DNA from: Rhodococcoides corynebacterioides NBRC 14404
GTDB taxonomy: Bacteria > Actinomycetota > Actinomycetes > Mycobacteriales > Mycobacteriaceae
Length of the DNA: 64,000 bases
Direction: 5' to 3'
NCBI RefSeq assembly: GCF_001894765.1
Contig: NZ_BCWV01000001.1
Span: 186,001-250,000 of the forward strand
Below are positions 8,991 through 17,014 of the stretch, piece by piece (position 1 is the stretch's first letter; every line of letters starts with the position of its first letter). A model generated the notes under the pieces. The model saw only the letters and a list, made by a program, of their open reading frames with translations. It did not search any database and had not been told where the DNA came from. The position numbers and the translations under genes were made by a program.

Positions 8991-9967
8991 GGGCGGTGGA
9001 GCAGAGCACCTTCACACCGGCGCCGCTCGATCGCGATGCCGTCACCTACGTCGCCGGCCACCGGGGACTGGTCGGGTCCGCCCTGTGGCGGCACTTCGAG
9101 GACCAGGGGTTCACGAAGCTGGTCGGACGGACCTCGTCCGAGCTGGACCTGAAGGACCGCGGCGCCGTATTCGAGTTCTTCCGCGAGACGCAGCCTCGGG
9201 TGGTGGTCCTGGCGGCCGCCAAGGTGGGTGGCATCCTCGCCAACAGCACCAATCCCGTCGACTTCCTGTCCGAGAATCTGCAGATCCAGGTCAACGTCCT
9301 CGACGCGGCGCTCGAGCAGCAGGTGCCGCGGGTCCTGTTTCTCGGCTCGTCCTGCATCTACCCCAAGTTCGCGGACCAGCCCATCCGCGAGGACTCGCTG
9401 CTCACCGGACTGCTGGAACCTACCAACGATGCGTACGCCATCGCCAAGATCGCGGGCATCCTGCAGATCCAAGCCGTGCGTCGTCAGTACGGCCTGCCGT
9501 GGATCTCGGCCATGCCCACCAATCTGTACGGGCCCGGAGACAACTTCTCGCCGACCGGCTCCCACGTTCTCCCTGCACTGATTCGACGCTACGACGAGGC
9601 CCTGGCCTCGGGCGCCGAGTCGATCACCAACTGGGGGACGGGCTCGCCCCGTCGAGAGTTCCTGCACGTGGACGACATGGCCTCGGCCTGCCTGCACCTG
9701 CTCGAACACTTCGACGGACCGCAGCAGGTCAACGTCGGCACCGGTGAGGACCAGACGATCAATGAGATCGCCGATCTGGTCGCCGCTGCGGTCGGTTACA
9801 CCGGCCGCATCGAGTGGGACACCACCAAGCCGGACGGGACGCCGCGCAAGCTCCTGGACGTGTCGACCCTGCGGGACAGCGGATGGTCGCCTGCGGTTCC
9901 GCTGGATCAGGGCATCCGGAGCACCGTTGAGTGGTACCGAGCGAATGCGGGACACGTGCGCGGCTGA
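8987..9967 (+). CDS. fcl: GDP-L-fucose synthase
   Basis: A 326-residue 3,5-epimerase/4-reductase that makes GDP-L-fucose from the Gmd product with NADPH. Features are the start [35 protein letters not shown], catalytic GSSCIYP and [10 protein letters not shown] (Tyr-x3-Lys), and [26 protein letters not shown], all conserved in Fcl/WcaG. GTG 8987 overlaps the gmd stop by four bases, so both enzymes are co-translated. Together they supply L-fucose, or a derivative, to one of the polysaccharide pathways in the window, probably the left-arm locus. Confidence 0.95.
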   Translation: MRAVEQSTFTPAPLDRDAVTYVAGHRGLVGSALWRHFEDQGFTKLVGRTSSELDLKDRGAVFEFFRETQPRVVVLAAAKVGGILANSTNPVDFLSENLQIQVNVLDAALEQQVPRVLFLGSSCIYPKFADQPIREDSLLTGLLEPTNDAYAIAKIAGILQIQAVRRQYGLPWISAMPTNLYGPGDNFSPTGSHVLPALIRRYDEALASGAESITNWGTGSPRREFLHVDDMASACLHLLEHFDGPQQVNVGTGEDQTINEIADLVAAAVGYTGRIEWDTTKPDGTPRKLLDVSTLRDSGWSPAVPLDQGIRSTVEWYRANAGHVRG

Positions 9968-9994
9968 TGTAGAACGCCTTCTTCGCCGAACGCA

Positions 9995-10694
9995 CGGGGC
10001 GTTATGTGACGACGAGCCGCGGCCGGAACGGTTGTGGCGGACCACGCGTTCCCCGACGGCCAGTTGGCCGAGGCGGTGCCCCCGTCCGGCGGCGTCTCCA
10101 GCTCGGCGCCGGCCCTTTGGTGCGGAGCACGCCGCCGTACGGGATGTAGGTGCCGTCGCGGCCCGACATGGCCGACGATCGCTGCGCCAGAGCCGTCGAG
10201 TTGTATACCAGTTCGGTCGCGTGGCGGGCGGTGGCCGACGCGCCCGCACGGAACACGCTGCGGGCAACGGTGGCCCCACTTCTCGCGCTCCCATTCCACG
10301 CCGTCGACATTGACGACGGTGGGAATGCCGCGGGAGCGCAGCATCGGCAGCCAGAAGCCGTTGGCGACGTATATCACCAGCGCGACTTCCGGTCGCACCC
10401 GAACGGACGCGTGGACTGCCGAGGTGAATCCGTAGGTGATGGTGCTGAACGATTCTCTGTCGAGTCCTCGGGTGGTGACCGCCTCCACGCGGCGGTCGCG
10501 CTCGGGATCGTGCTGGTCGACGTCCGCAGGCCTCCCGTAGACGACGACGCGCCAGCCGTGGTCGACCAGGTAGGGAGCGAGCTGCCGGACGAGCTTTTCG
10601 AACCCACCGTAGTAACTGGGTATCCGCGGGTGCCGATGATGCAGACGGTTCTACCCACGCAGCACGCTCGTTTCGATGGCCACCGCAGTTCCAC
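9995..10694 (-). pseudogene. Frameshifted glycosyltransferase remnant (DUF1972/rhamnosyltransferase type)
   Basis: The minus strand encodes, in changing frames, the N-terminal half of a glycosyltransferase starting with a DUF1972-like domain. VCIIGTRGYP is in one frame up to about 10621. YYGGFEKLVRQLAPYLVDHG through TITYGFTSAVHASVR and VNVDGVEWEREKWG is in a second frame. SVFRAGASATARHATELVYN through GRDGTYIPYGG is in a third. The first shift fits one lost base at about 10620 and the second lies near 10275. Later sequence is further scrambled and the C-terminal GT-B domain is missing. It lies just beyond fcl and convergent with it, so it is a decayed gene of an older sugar locus. Confidence 0.8.
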
Positions 10695-11207
10695 TCCTCG
10701 TCCCGGAATGAATGTCTGTTCCCGCAGCCATCTTCGACTGACGCGCGAAAGATCAACCGACGGTGGTCATTTGCGCTCTGTGACGGCGACACGCATTCCT
10801 GTGAATGCCGTCGCCGTTCCTGCGGTCGGCGTCCTTTCGGGCCGGACGCCCGTTTCCGGTCGGGATGCGATCGGCGGGACCGATCGGAGAGCCCGTGGCA
10901 GCCGTCGCGCGGGACCGCCGAAGTGGGGAATGCCTCGAACCGGGCGCGGTGAGGATGGGGTACGTTTCCGGTGCTCGGTACATCCTCCTGCCGATCGATC
11001 CGTATTCGCATCGATGCGGTGTGGCCTCGTTCAGGCCCGCCCCCGCAGGAGTGATCGTGACTTTCTTTCCCGCCGCGTCCCTCCGCCCTGGTGCCGGGGG
11101 TGATTCCGCCATGCTCCCCGCGGCACCGGGCTGAGCGTCCCGAACCACCACACCGTCACCCTGTCTCCTCGCCCGCGTGGCTGCTTCCGGTTCGGAGTAC
11201 CTCTCGA
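10695..11207. other. Intergenic region without a recognisable gene
   Basis: About 510 bases between the decayed glycosyltransferase and the GAF-ANTAR gene. The open frames here are Arg/Gly/Pro-rich on both strands and show no family resemblance, ribosome site or consistent codon pattern. It probably contains the promoter of the downstream gene, which I cannot place. Confidence 0.5.
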
Positions 11208-12007
11208 ATGCTCACCAACTCGTCCGACAACGATGCCGACGACGTCCTCCTGTCGGTGGCCGACACCGTGTCCGCTCTCTCCACGATCACCGACGTCGAC
11301 GCGACGGTCGAACGGATCTGCCTCGACGCGGTCGACTCGATCGACGACGCCGAGGCGGCCGCGGTGACCGTCGTGCGGGACAGCGGCCCGGACACCATCT
11401 GCTCGACGGTCGAGGGCGTTCTGGACGTCGACGCCGCGCAGTACGAGACAGGGGAGGGGCCGTGCCTCGAGGCGATCGCCACTCAAACCCTGGTGGTCGC
11501 CAACGGGACGGCGCCCGCCGATCGTTGGCCGGCGTTCACCCGGCGCGCGGCCGGCAGCGGCTACCAGAGCTTCCTCTCGGCACCGCTCGCGATCGATGCG
11601 GATTACTCCGGTGCGCTCAACCTGTACAGCCGCCAGCCCGATGCCTTCTCGACGGTCGATGCCGCGGCCATGCGCATCTACGTCAGCGTCGCCGTGACGG
11701 CGTTGAGTGCCGCGCGCCGGGCCGCGGCGGCTCAGGCGCAGGTGCAGCGGTTGCTGGGCGCCATGAACTTCCGTTCCAGCATCGAGCAGGCCAAGGAATC
11801 GTGATGGTGATGCTGAACGTCTCCGACGAGAAGGCCTTTGACCTGATCAAGTGGCGGTCGCAGGAGACCAACACGGCGGTGCGGGTGCTGTGTCGGCAGC
11901 TTCTGGCCGATGTGGCCGCCAACCCCCTGCTGGATCAGAGTGTGTCGGCGGAGTTCGCGAAGTTGCTCATGACCGCGCACGAGCGGGTGGGGGAGAGCGG
12001 GGCATAG
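11208..12007 (+). pseudogene. GAF-ANTAR regulator split by a one-base deletion
   Basis: ATG 11208 (GGAG ten bases upstream) opens a GAF domain of about 150 residues with ETGEGPCLEAI and the DRWPAF segment typical of ANTAR-coupled GAF proteins. It continues into an ANTAR domain but stops at 11802-11804 just after SSIEQAKE. One frame over, the rest of the ANTAR follows without a break: IVMVMLNVSDEKAFDLIKW, SQETNTAVRVLCRQLL, to a stop at 12007. The intact relative in this window (22568-23260) has GQAKGMIM at this point, so one G is missing from the AAGGAATC stretch around 11795. ANTAR domains bind RNA stem-loops and prevent termination; a protein without ANTAR could not. A sequencing error would restore a functional gene of about 265 residues. 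Confidence 0.8.
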
Positions 12008-12097
12008 GCACCGCTATCGACTGAGATCGAACCGCGGTCCTCGCGCGATGGTCCGCCCGACAAGCCACTTCTTGACGGCGCACGTACCCTCGTGGGC

Positions 12098-12247
12098 ATG
12101 GGAAAGGTGCGCGCCGACGCTGACCAGCGGACCGAGCACGTCTCGGACGACCGCGATGGCGTCACGTACATGGACGAGACGAAGGCCGATCGCTTGCTCG
12201 ACAAGCACATGGCCCGCTGGTCCACCCTGCTCGAACGGCTGAAGTGA
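12098..12247 (+). CDS. Small antitoxin-like protein preceding the Doc-like gene
   Basis: A 49-residue acidic/basic protein beginning MGKVRADADQRTEHV and ending in an amphipathic helix with MDETKADRLLDKHMARW. Its TGA overlaps the GTG start of the Doc-like gene (GTGA), the arrangement expected of an antitoxin translated just ahead of its toxin. I do not recognise a named antitoxin family. A possible leaderless start is suggested by TACCCT at 12086-12091, seven bases before ATG, and no good Shine-Dalgarno is present. The antitoxin role comes from position and size only. Confidence 0.6.
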   Translation: MGKVRADADQRTEHVSDDRDGVTYMDETKADRLLDKHMARWSTLLERLK

Positions 12248-13119
12248 CCATCGAGTACCTCTCCGTCGACACCCTCATTGTCATCAACGCGCGCCAGGAC
12301 GGTGACGTTGGTGTGCGTGAGATGGAGGGGGTCGAGGCCAACGCCTTCCGCCCGCAGTCGGGGTTCGGTGAACAGGACGTATTCGAGGACGTGTGGTCTA
12401 AGGCGGCTGCGTACGCCCATGGCATCGCCTCCACCCAGTATTTCCACGACGGCAACAAGCGCACGGCGTGGCTCGCTGCCAACATGTTTCTCGACGGCAA
12501 CGGCTACGAATTGCCGCCGATCGCGGACATCGAAGCCGAGATGTTCATCAACGCCGTCGCGCTCGACGCCTGGAAGGCCGATGGCGACAGGGCAACGATC
12601 GAGAAGGCCGCGGAGTGGTTCCGGTCGCGATGGGAGAACTCGCGGGCCGGCTCGGTCCACGACCCTCGAATCGAATTCGCCTATCTGGCGCATGGCGTTG
12701 TTCCGAACGGCACCGGAACGTGGTCTGCGTACGATCTGGGGGCTTACCAGGTTCAGACCTTGTCGGACTTCCCCTTGAAGCAGGACGTTTCCGTGATATG
12801 TCGAATCCACTGGCGTCCCGATGATGTGCCGGCCGGTCTAGCGGTTGCCGCGACGATCCTGCCTGCGAATGCCAGTGACGCCCGCCGCCCCGATCGCTAC
12901 AAGGCTCAGTTCCAGAAGGCGCACACACCGCCGAGTGGGCACCAGCACCATCGCTTCGGCGTGATGCCCACTCTCGCGGCCGTGACTCTGGAACCGCTAT
13001 TCCACGATCCCGGCGATTACACAGTGCGGCTGTACCTCGGCGACGATCTCGCAGCCGAGATGCCGTACCGCGTGAGTGCAGGATCGCCCACGCCCGACAC
13101 CGTGCCGACCTGGAAATAG
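12244..13119 (+). CDS. Doc/Fic-family protein with an extra C-terminal beta-rich domain
   Basis: A 291-residue protein. Residues 1-130 follow the Doc pattern: the YLSVDTLIVINARQ opening, VREMEGVEANAFRPQ and the Fic loop QYFHDGNKRT at 65-74. Doc proteins phosphorylate EF-Tu and Fic proteins AMPylate targets, both using the loop His. Here that position (65) is Gln while F67, D69, G70, N71, K72 and R73 are kept, so normal catalysis is doubtful. Residues 140-291 form a second, probably beta-sandwich, domain (EFAYLAHGVVPNGTGTWSAY onward) resembling small bacterial proteins of unknown function, possibly the DUF6941 type. Doc alone is about 125 residues, so this is a fusion. GTG 12244 overlaps the antitoxin stop. 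Confidence 0.75.
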   Translation: MTIEYLSVDTLIVINARQDGDVGVREMEGVEANAFRPQSGFGEQDVFEDVWSKAAAYAHGIASTQYFHDGNKRTAWLAANMFLDGNGYELPPIADIEAEMFINAVALDAWKADGDRATIEKAAEWFRSRWENSRAGSVHDPRIEFAYLAHGVVPNGTGTWSAYDLGAYQVQTLSDFPLKQDVSVICRIHWRPDDVPAGLAVAATILPANASDARRPDRYKAQFQKAHTPPSGHQHHRFGVMPTLAAVTLEPLFHDPGDYTVRLYLGDDLAAEMPYRVSAGSPTPDTVPTWK

Positions 13120-13125
13120 CGTCCG

Positions 13126-13507
13126 TCAGACCTCGTACGTCACCGGCGACGGGGGCGACAATGCCTCCGCGACGGAATCCGGCTTGTCTCCATGTTCGCG
13201 CATCAAGTCGGCCAGATCACTGGACGACACGATGATCCGATATCCCGGCTCGTCCGGGAGGTCCGACGCATCCCCCGACCACACGTGCAGATCGACGAAC
13301 GTCGCGACCACACCGTCCTCCGCTTCGGCTGCAGTACGGATGTCGTCGGCGGTGACTCTGAACGTGGCGTTGTTCCTATCGGGGTGAGACGGCGGTGGCG
13401 CCGAGGCGGGCCAGCAGCGCGTTGCCGCGGCTGGAGAAGCGGACGGAATCCGACCGCATCCCGTAGGGGTCGGAGCTGTTGATGGTCGACGGGATCGACG
13501 CCCCCAT
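13126..13507 (-). pseudogene. Two adjoining fragments of degraded or unknown genes
   Basis: Reading leftward, ATG 13507 opens 43 codons (SVRFSSRGNALLARLGATAV) ending in TAG at 13378-13376. In another frame, about 82 codons from just there to TGA at 13128-13126 read like a real acidic protein end (RVTADDIRTAAEAEDGVV, SSSDLADLMREHGDKPD) but have no good start codon. The codon pattern suggests coding history for both. They may be the ends of two genes or one frameshifted gene. The first resembles the C-terminus of phage structural proteins only loosely. No function assigned. Confidence 0.4.
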
Positions 13508-13522
13508 GCACCGCTATCGCCC

Positions 13523-13566
13523 CGCTCGACAGGCGCCGAGACCGGGCGGTCGGGCATGATGCGACG
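13523..13566 (+). promoter_or_regulatory. Leaderless promoter with palindrome, copy 1
   Basis: A 41-base segment (13523-13563) is nearly identical to 15240-15280. Both contain CATGAT as a -10 box (13555-13560) exactly six bases before a start codon, so transcription should begin at or next to the ATG at 13567. Just upstream is the perfect palindrome GACCGGGCGGTC. In the other copy it reads GACCGCCCGGTC, with the centre changed but symmetry kept, as expected for a repressor site. Confidence 0.7.
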
Positions 13567-13755
13567 ATGGACAACGATCCCTGGCGCGTCGGAGATCGAC
13601 CCGCCCAAGTGGGCTGGTTCGCGGCCGGCGCTCTGCTCGCGGGCCTGTCCGCTCTTGCCGTGACCACCGAGTACCGCGCGTTCGCGGCCTTCGGCGTCGT
13701 CGCGGGGCTGATGTGGACGTTCCTTGCGTGGCGCACCGCCAGGAGCGAGCAGTGA
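13567..13755 (+). CDS. Small two-segment membrane protein
   Basis: A 62-residue protein with a short charged N-terminus and two hydrophobic segments (about residues 15-32 and 38-55), ending in a basic tail. It starts at ATG 13567 directly after a leaderless promoter and its TGA overlaps the GTG of the O-antigen ligase/polymerase gene, so the two are coupled. It may be an accessory or regulatory subunit of that membrane enzyme. No family recognised. Confidence 0.7.
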   Translation: MDNDPWRVGDRPAQVGWFAAGALLAGLSALAVTTEYRAFAAFGVVAGLMWTFLAWRTARSEQ

Positions 13756-15023
13756 CCGCCGCGCTGCGTCCCGCGCTGCCGTTCACGATCCTCGTCGGTG
13801 CCCTGTTCCTCGCATCCGGCGACGGACTGCGCCAGTTCCGATTCGGCGCACTGAACGGGTCGTCGATCGTCGGCCTGCTCGCGACGTTCGCGCTCATCGT
13901 GGGCGTTCTGCTCCGACTCGTCGACAACGGCACCGTGTCCGCAGGGAAGCGCGAGCGGCGACTGCGCCCGTTCCACGCCGTGCCGATCGCGCTCGTTGTG
14001 TGGCTCGGGTGGAGCCTCGGCATCACCGCGCTGACCGGCGGCCTGAGCGGCACCATCGCGCACCCGATCACCATGTACATCGGCCTGGTCGCCGGGATGT
14101 GGCTGACCGCGCAGCGGTCCAGCGTCGGCACCCCGGACGTGCTACTGAAATGGTTCCTCGGAGCGAGCACGATCCTAGCCGCCATCTACGCGACGCAGAT
14201 CGCGCAGTACGGGTTCGAGCCCGACGGAGCGATCACACGCCGCGCGTTCGCGCTCACCGCGATGGTCGCCATCGCGTATCTGTCCGCGCACTGGAAGAAA
14301 CTGGGCGTGCTCGGCCGGCTGCTCATCCTGCTACTCGGCTTTGAGATCGCGATGAGCGGGTCCCGCACCGCCCTCCTCGCCGCGGCAGTTGCGTTCGCGC
14401 TCGCCGCGATGGCCCGCAACCGCGGCCGACTCCGCACCGTCTTCCTGCGGTCGCTCACCGGCGTCGCAGTGCTCTACGCCCTCGTCACCTACTGGGCGCC
14501 GCTGCGCGACCGGTTCCTCGAAGGTGACGGCGGCAGCATCGGCGGCCTCCAGATCAACACCTCCGGCCGCGAGTACTTCTGGGGCAACCTGCTGCGCGCC
14601 TACCGCGAGAACCCCGAACTCGGCGGGGGAATCGGTGAGGCCGAACGGGTGATGGTGCGCTACACCCCGACCATCAACCAGCCGCACAACGACTACCTGC
14701 GCATCCTGGTCGACACCGGACTCGTCGGGCTCGCGCTATTCGTAATTGGTGTCGCCCTGCTCGCCTACCGCCTGTGGCGGTTGGCGTTCCTGGACGACAC
14801 CGATCACCGCGAGCTGCACGTCGCCGCGCTCCTGGTGCTGCTGACGTTCCTGGTCGCTGCCTACACCGACAACCCGATCGTCTACCCGTTCGTGGTCTAC
14901 CCGATGGCCGCGATCATCGGGTGCTCGCTTAGCCGCATGGCGTTGGCGCAGCGATCGAAACGGGCCGACCAGGGCGGCGCACGTGCTGTCGACCTCCCCG
15001 CTCATGACATGGTGCAGCGATGA
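13752..15023 (+). CDS. O-antigen ligase/polymerase family membrane protein
   Basis: A 423-residue protein with about ten to twelve membrane segments. The signature of the Wzy_C/WaaL-type family is present: an extracellular loop with NTSGREYFWGN and the motif QPHNDYLRILVDTGLVGLAL, where the HN pair is important in ligases. It should polymerise or transfer a lipid-linked glycan on the outer membrane face. GTG 13752 overlaps the stop of the small membrane protein, and its own stop overlaps the next ATG. It lies between degraded minus-strand fragments, so the cassette seems to have been inserted into older DNA. Confidence 0.88.
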   Translation: MTAALRPALPFTILVGALFLASGDGLRQFRFGALNGSSIVGLLATFALIVGVLLRLVDNGTVSAGKRERRLRPFHAVPIALVVWLGWSLGITALTGGLSGTIAHPITMYIGLVAGMWLTAQRSSVGTPDVLLKWFLGASTILAAIYATQIAQYGFEPDGAITRRAFALTAMVAIAYLSAHWKKLGVLGRLLILLLGFEIAMSGSRTALLAAAVAFALAAMARNRGRLRTVFLRSLTGVAVLYALVTYWAPLRDRFLEGDGGSIGGLQINTSGREYFWGNLLRAYRENPELGGGIGEAERVMVRYTPTINQPHNDYLRILVDTGLVGLALFVIGVALLAYRLWRLAFLDDTDHRELHVAALLVLLTFLVAAYTDNPIVYPFVVYPMAAIIGCSLSRMALAQRSKRADQGGARAVDLPAHDMVQR

Positions 15024-15256
15024 GCGCACTGCGGTCGGCCCTCGCGTGGCTCCGTTCGAAGGCAGCGCGAGGGCCGATGCCGTCCGACACCGGGTGGTGC
15101 GACTGGTGCGAAACCGAGCCGTGCAGCCCCGAGTTCGGCCTGTCGTCGTTTCAGGGCTCCTCGGCGTACTGCTCTGAGAATGCATCAGCGAGGCCGAGCA
15201 GTACAACAGGGCGTGGTGACGTCCGGCTATCGGCGCCTCCGCTCGACAGGCGCTGA
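15020..15256 (+). CDS. Small Cys-containing protein of unknown function
   Basis: A 78-residue frame starting ATG 15020 inside the stop of the ligase gene (ATGA). The centre reads TGWCDWCETEPCSPEFGLSS, followed by another Cys, so four cysteines could bind a metal. The last twenty residues are low complexity and the frame runs into the next promoter (from 15240), which weakens the case for the full length. It may be a real small protein or a chance frame. Confidence 0.4.
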   Translation: MSALRSALAWLRSKAARGPMPSDTGWCDWCETEPCSPEFGLSSFQGSSAYCSENASARPSSTTGRGDVRLSAPPLDRR

Positions 15257-15283
15257 GACCGCCCGGTCGGGCATGATGCGTCA
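15240..15283 (+). promoter_or_regulatory. Leaderless promoter with palindrome, copy 2
   Basis: Near-identical to 13523-13563 over 41 bases. CATGAT at 15272-15277 lies six bases before GTG 15284, and the palindrome GACCGCCCGGTC lies just upstream. Outside this block the flanking sequences of the two copies diverge, so the block itself is the conserved unit. Confidence 0.7.
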
Positions 15284-16084
15284 GTGACTTCCACCCGCGC
15301 CCGCAACGCCACCCTCGCTGTCGTCGCGGTGGTCGTCCTGCTCATCGGCGTCGGCCTCATCTGGGATTACCAGCGCACCACGGCGCCCGCCGAAGCGACA
15401 GCCGAGCGGGTCGCGCCGCCGAGCCTGGACCGGCTCGCGCGGATCACCGTCCCGGAGAATCCGACGCTGCTCATCATGGGCGACTCCTACACCGAGGGCT
15501 ACAACGCAGCGAACCAGCGCGAAAACGGCTGGGCCTACCTCGCAGCTCGCGCGTTGAACTACCCCCGCTGGTCCGTCGACGGCGTCGGCGGCACCGGGTT
15601 CACATGGGGTGGCGGAACCGCCGGCGACACCGACATTTTCAATCGGTACGACCAGCGCATCCTTCGCAGCGCCGAGAACGGGCTACAGCCGAACATTTTG
15701 GTGCTGCAAGGCGGTCAGAACGACTACCGCGCCGAGTCGGAAGACTTGACCGCCGCCGTGCTGTCCACGATGCAAACGGCCCGAGACGTGTGGCCCGGCG
15801 TGCAGATCGTGCTCATGACACCCTCGGCCCCGCAGCCCCTCGGGAACACTCTCAAGCCGACGGCCGACGCAATCAAGTCGGCGGCGCTCGCCACCGACAC
15901 ACCGATCATCGACCCACTCGCCTACGGGTGGTTCACCGACGCAAACTCCCCGCAGTACGCGAACTTCGACGGGTCGCACCTGAACACCGAGGGGCACCTG
16001 TTCCTCGCCGAGCGATTCCTCGAGCAGTACGCGAAGCGGGGCGGCCCGAACCCGCCGCCCCCGCTCCCCGCTCCGGCCGTCTGA
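15284..16084 (+). CDS. Membrane-anchored SGNH/GDSL hydrolase
   Basis: A 266-residue protein with an N-terminal anchor (about residues 8-27), then an SGNH hydrolase domain. Block I is LLIMGDSYTEGYN with the nucleophile Ser, a Gly-rich block II follows (GGTGFTWGGG), block III is QGGQND, and block V is DGSHLNTEGHLF with the Asp-x2-His pair. Such enzymes are esterases or O-acetyl transferases/deacetylases of the cell surface, so deacetylation or acyl transfer on the glycan made by the neighbouring ligase is plausible. It starts with GTG directly after a leaderless promoter. The C-terminus is Pro-rich. Confidence 0.88.
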   Translation: MTSTRARNATLAVVAVVVLLIGVGLIWDYQRTTAPAEATAERVAPPSLDRLARITVPENPTLLIMGDSYTEGYNAANQRENGWAYLAARALNYPRWSVDGVGGTGFTWGGGTAGDTDIFNRYDQRILRSAENGLQPNILVLQGGQNDYRAESEDLTAAVLSTMQTARDVWPGVQIVLMTPSAPQPLGNTLKPTADAIKSAALATDTPIIDPLAYGWFTDANSPQYANFDGSHLNTEGHLFLAERFLEQYAKRGGPNPPPPLPAPAV

Positions 16085-16087
16085 TAC

Positions 16088-16207
16088 TCAGGCCGCGATC
16101 CCGAGCATCCGCGCTTCCGCGGCGGCGGCGACGTCGTATCCGGCCGCGTTGGGGTGCAATCCGTCCGGCATGAGCAACGCTGCCAGACCTCGGGGACCGG
16201 ATGCCAT
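16088..16207 (-). pseudogene. C-terminal stub of another SGNH hydrolase
   Basis: A 39-codon minus-strand frame ends in MPDGLHPNAAGYDVAAAAEA, which is the block V region (Asp-x2-His) and final helix of SGNH hydrolases. A stop lies just upstream of its ATG, and no matching N-terminal domain is present. It is a truncated remnant lying tail to tail with the intact plus-strand hydrolase. Confidence 0.65.
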
Positions 16208-16223
16208 TCAGGTGGCCGAGGCG

Positions 16224-16793
16224 TCACGCCCACGTCGTGAGCTGTCTCCGCGCCTGGTGCGACCAGAGGTAGCCGTTCCACATCACCATCTCGCCCGGTG
16301 TCGCACTCGGGTAGGACTCCAGGAGTTCGGCGCGCGCACCGGGGTAGGCGATGGCGAACAACACTGACCGGTTTCCGCCGGAGGTGTTGTCGTTCGCGAT
16401 GCAGTAGTAGACCCCGGTGGCGGGGTCCACCGCGCCGTAGAACGCGGAGCGGAAGAACATGTCCCTGTCGACCATGCAGTTCCGGCCCGTCTGCGACCCG
16501 CCCGCGGCCTTGTTCAGTGTCACCGACGTCGCGGACTGCACCGCGTTGATGTAGATCGCGCCGCCGGAGTCGATCGCGGCGAAGTTGTTGACGAACCGGA
16601 TGAGGCGGCCGACGTCGGCCTGAGTGAAGGCAGCGGTGGCACTGGTGAACGTGGTCGAGTTCTGCGTCAGGGCGCCATCGGTGAACAGGCCGCGGCCGGC
16701 GGGGGCGCCTGGCACGGCGGTGAGGTAATGCAGGTTCGGTGACGCGATCAGGGCCTGAGTGGGATCGTCGCGGTCGTTGGCGAACGCTGTCAT
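16224..16793 (-). CDS. Unknown secreted- or phage-like beta-rich protein
   Basis: A 189-residue protein without a signal peptide. It contains DGALTQNSTTFTSATAAFTQ followed by ADVGRLIRFVNN and GAIYINAVQSATSVTLNKAA, a pattern of short beta-strand repeats common in phage tail-spike or adsorption proteins. The second half (VDRDMFFRSAFYGAVDPATG, VMWNGYLWSH) is unfamiliar. ATG 16793 overlaps the TGA of a degraded upstream frame. With that fragment and the SGNH stub downstream it looks like the remains of a short structural-gene run. Function unknown. Confidence 0.55.
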   Translation of the reverse strand: MTAFANDRDDPTQALIASPNLHYLTAVPGAPAGRGLFTDGALTQNSTTFTSATAAFTQADVGRLIRFVNNFAAIDSGGAIYINAVQSATSVTLNKAAGGSQTGRNCMVDRDMFFRSAFYGAVDPATGVYYCIANDNTSGGNRSVLFAIAYPGARAELLESYPSATPGEMVMWNGYLWSHQARRQLTTWA

Positions 16794-16960
16794 GGTGCGG
16801 CATCGCCCGCGTCGTTCGAGGAGCCGACGAACTGGTTGACGGTGGCGTTGTACTAAATGGGATCCGCGGTGCGGTTCGCGGGCGACGAGGGAATGTTCGG
16901 CGGGCCATCGGTCGCCTGTCCGCTGCCATTGATGGCAGAGATGATGCAGCCTTCCTGGAC
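16790..16960 (-). pseudogene. Degraded coding fragment with an in-frame TAG
   Basis: The minus strand reads a continuous protein-like frame, CIISAINGSGQATDGPPNIP to ANRTADPI, then TAG at 16855-16853, then YNATVNQFVGSSNDAGDAAP and a TGA overlapping the next ATG. Stops also precede the stretch. The simplest reading is the end of a decayed gene that once preceded the 16224-16793 gene. Confidence 0.5.
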
Positions 16961-16972
16961 CTACGCCGAGCT

Positions 16973-16999
16973 CATGCCAAACGGATTTTGTTTGGCATG
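16973..16999 (-). terminator. Hairpin after the small secreted-protein gene
   Basis: CATGCCAAAC at 16973-16982 and GTTTGGCATG at 16990-16999 form a perfect ten-base stem with a seven-base loop, 15 bases past the stop of the 17015-17380 gene. No U-tract follows on the minus strand, as is common for actinobacterial terminators. Confidence 0.65.
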
Positions 17000-17014
17000 A
17001 ACTCAACGCGGGCT

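Noticed and set aside
8885-11011. A 708-codon open frame on the minus strand opposite gmd and fcl
   Set aside because: It is Arg/Gly-rich, antisense to two clear enzymes, and exists only because GC-rich third positions remove stop codons on the other strand.
11790-11804. Programmed frameshift in the GAF-ANTAR gene
   Set aside because: The sequence around the break is not a slippery heptamer and no pseudoknot or stimulatory element is apparent; a deletion explains it.
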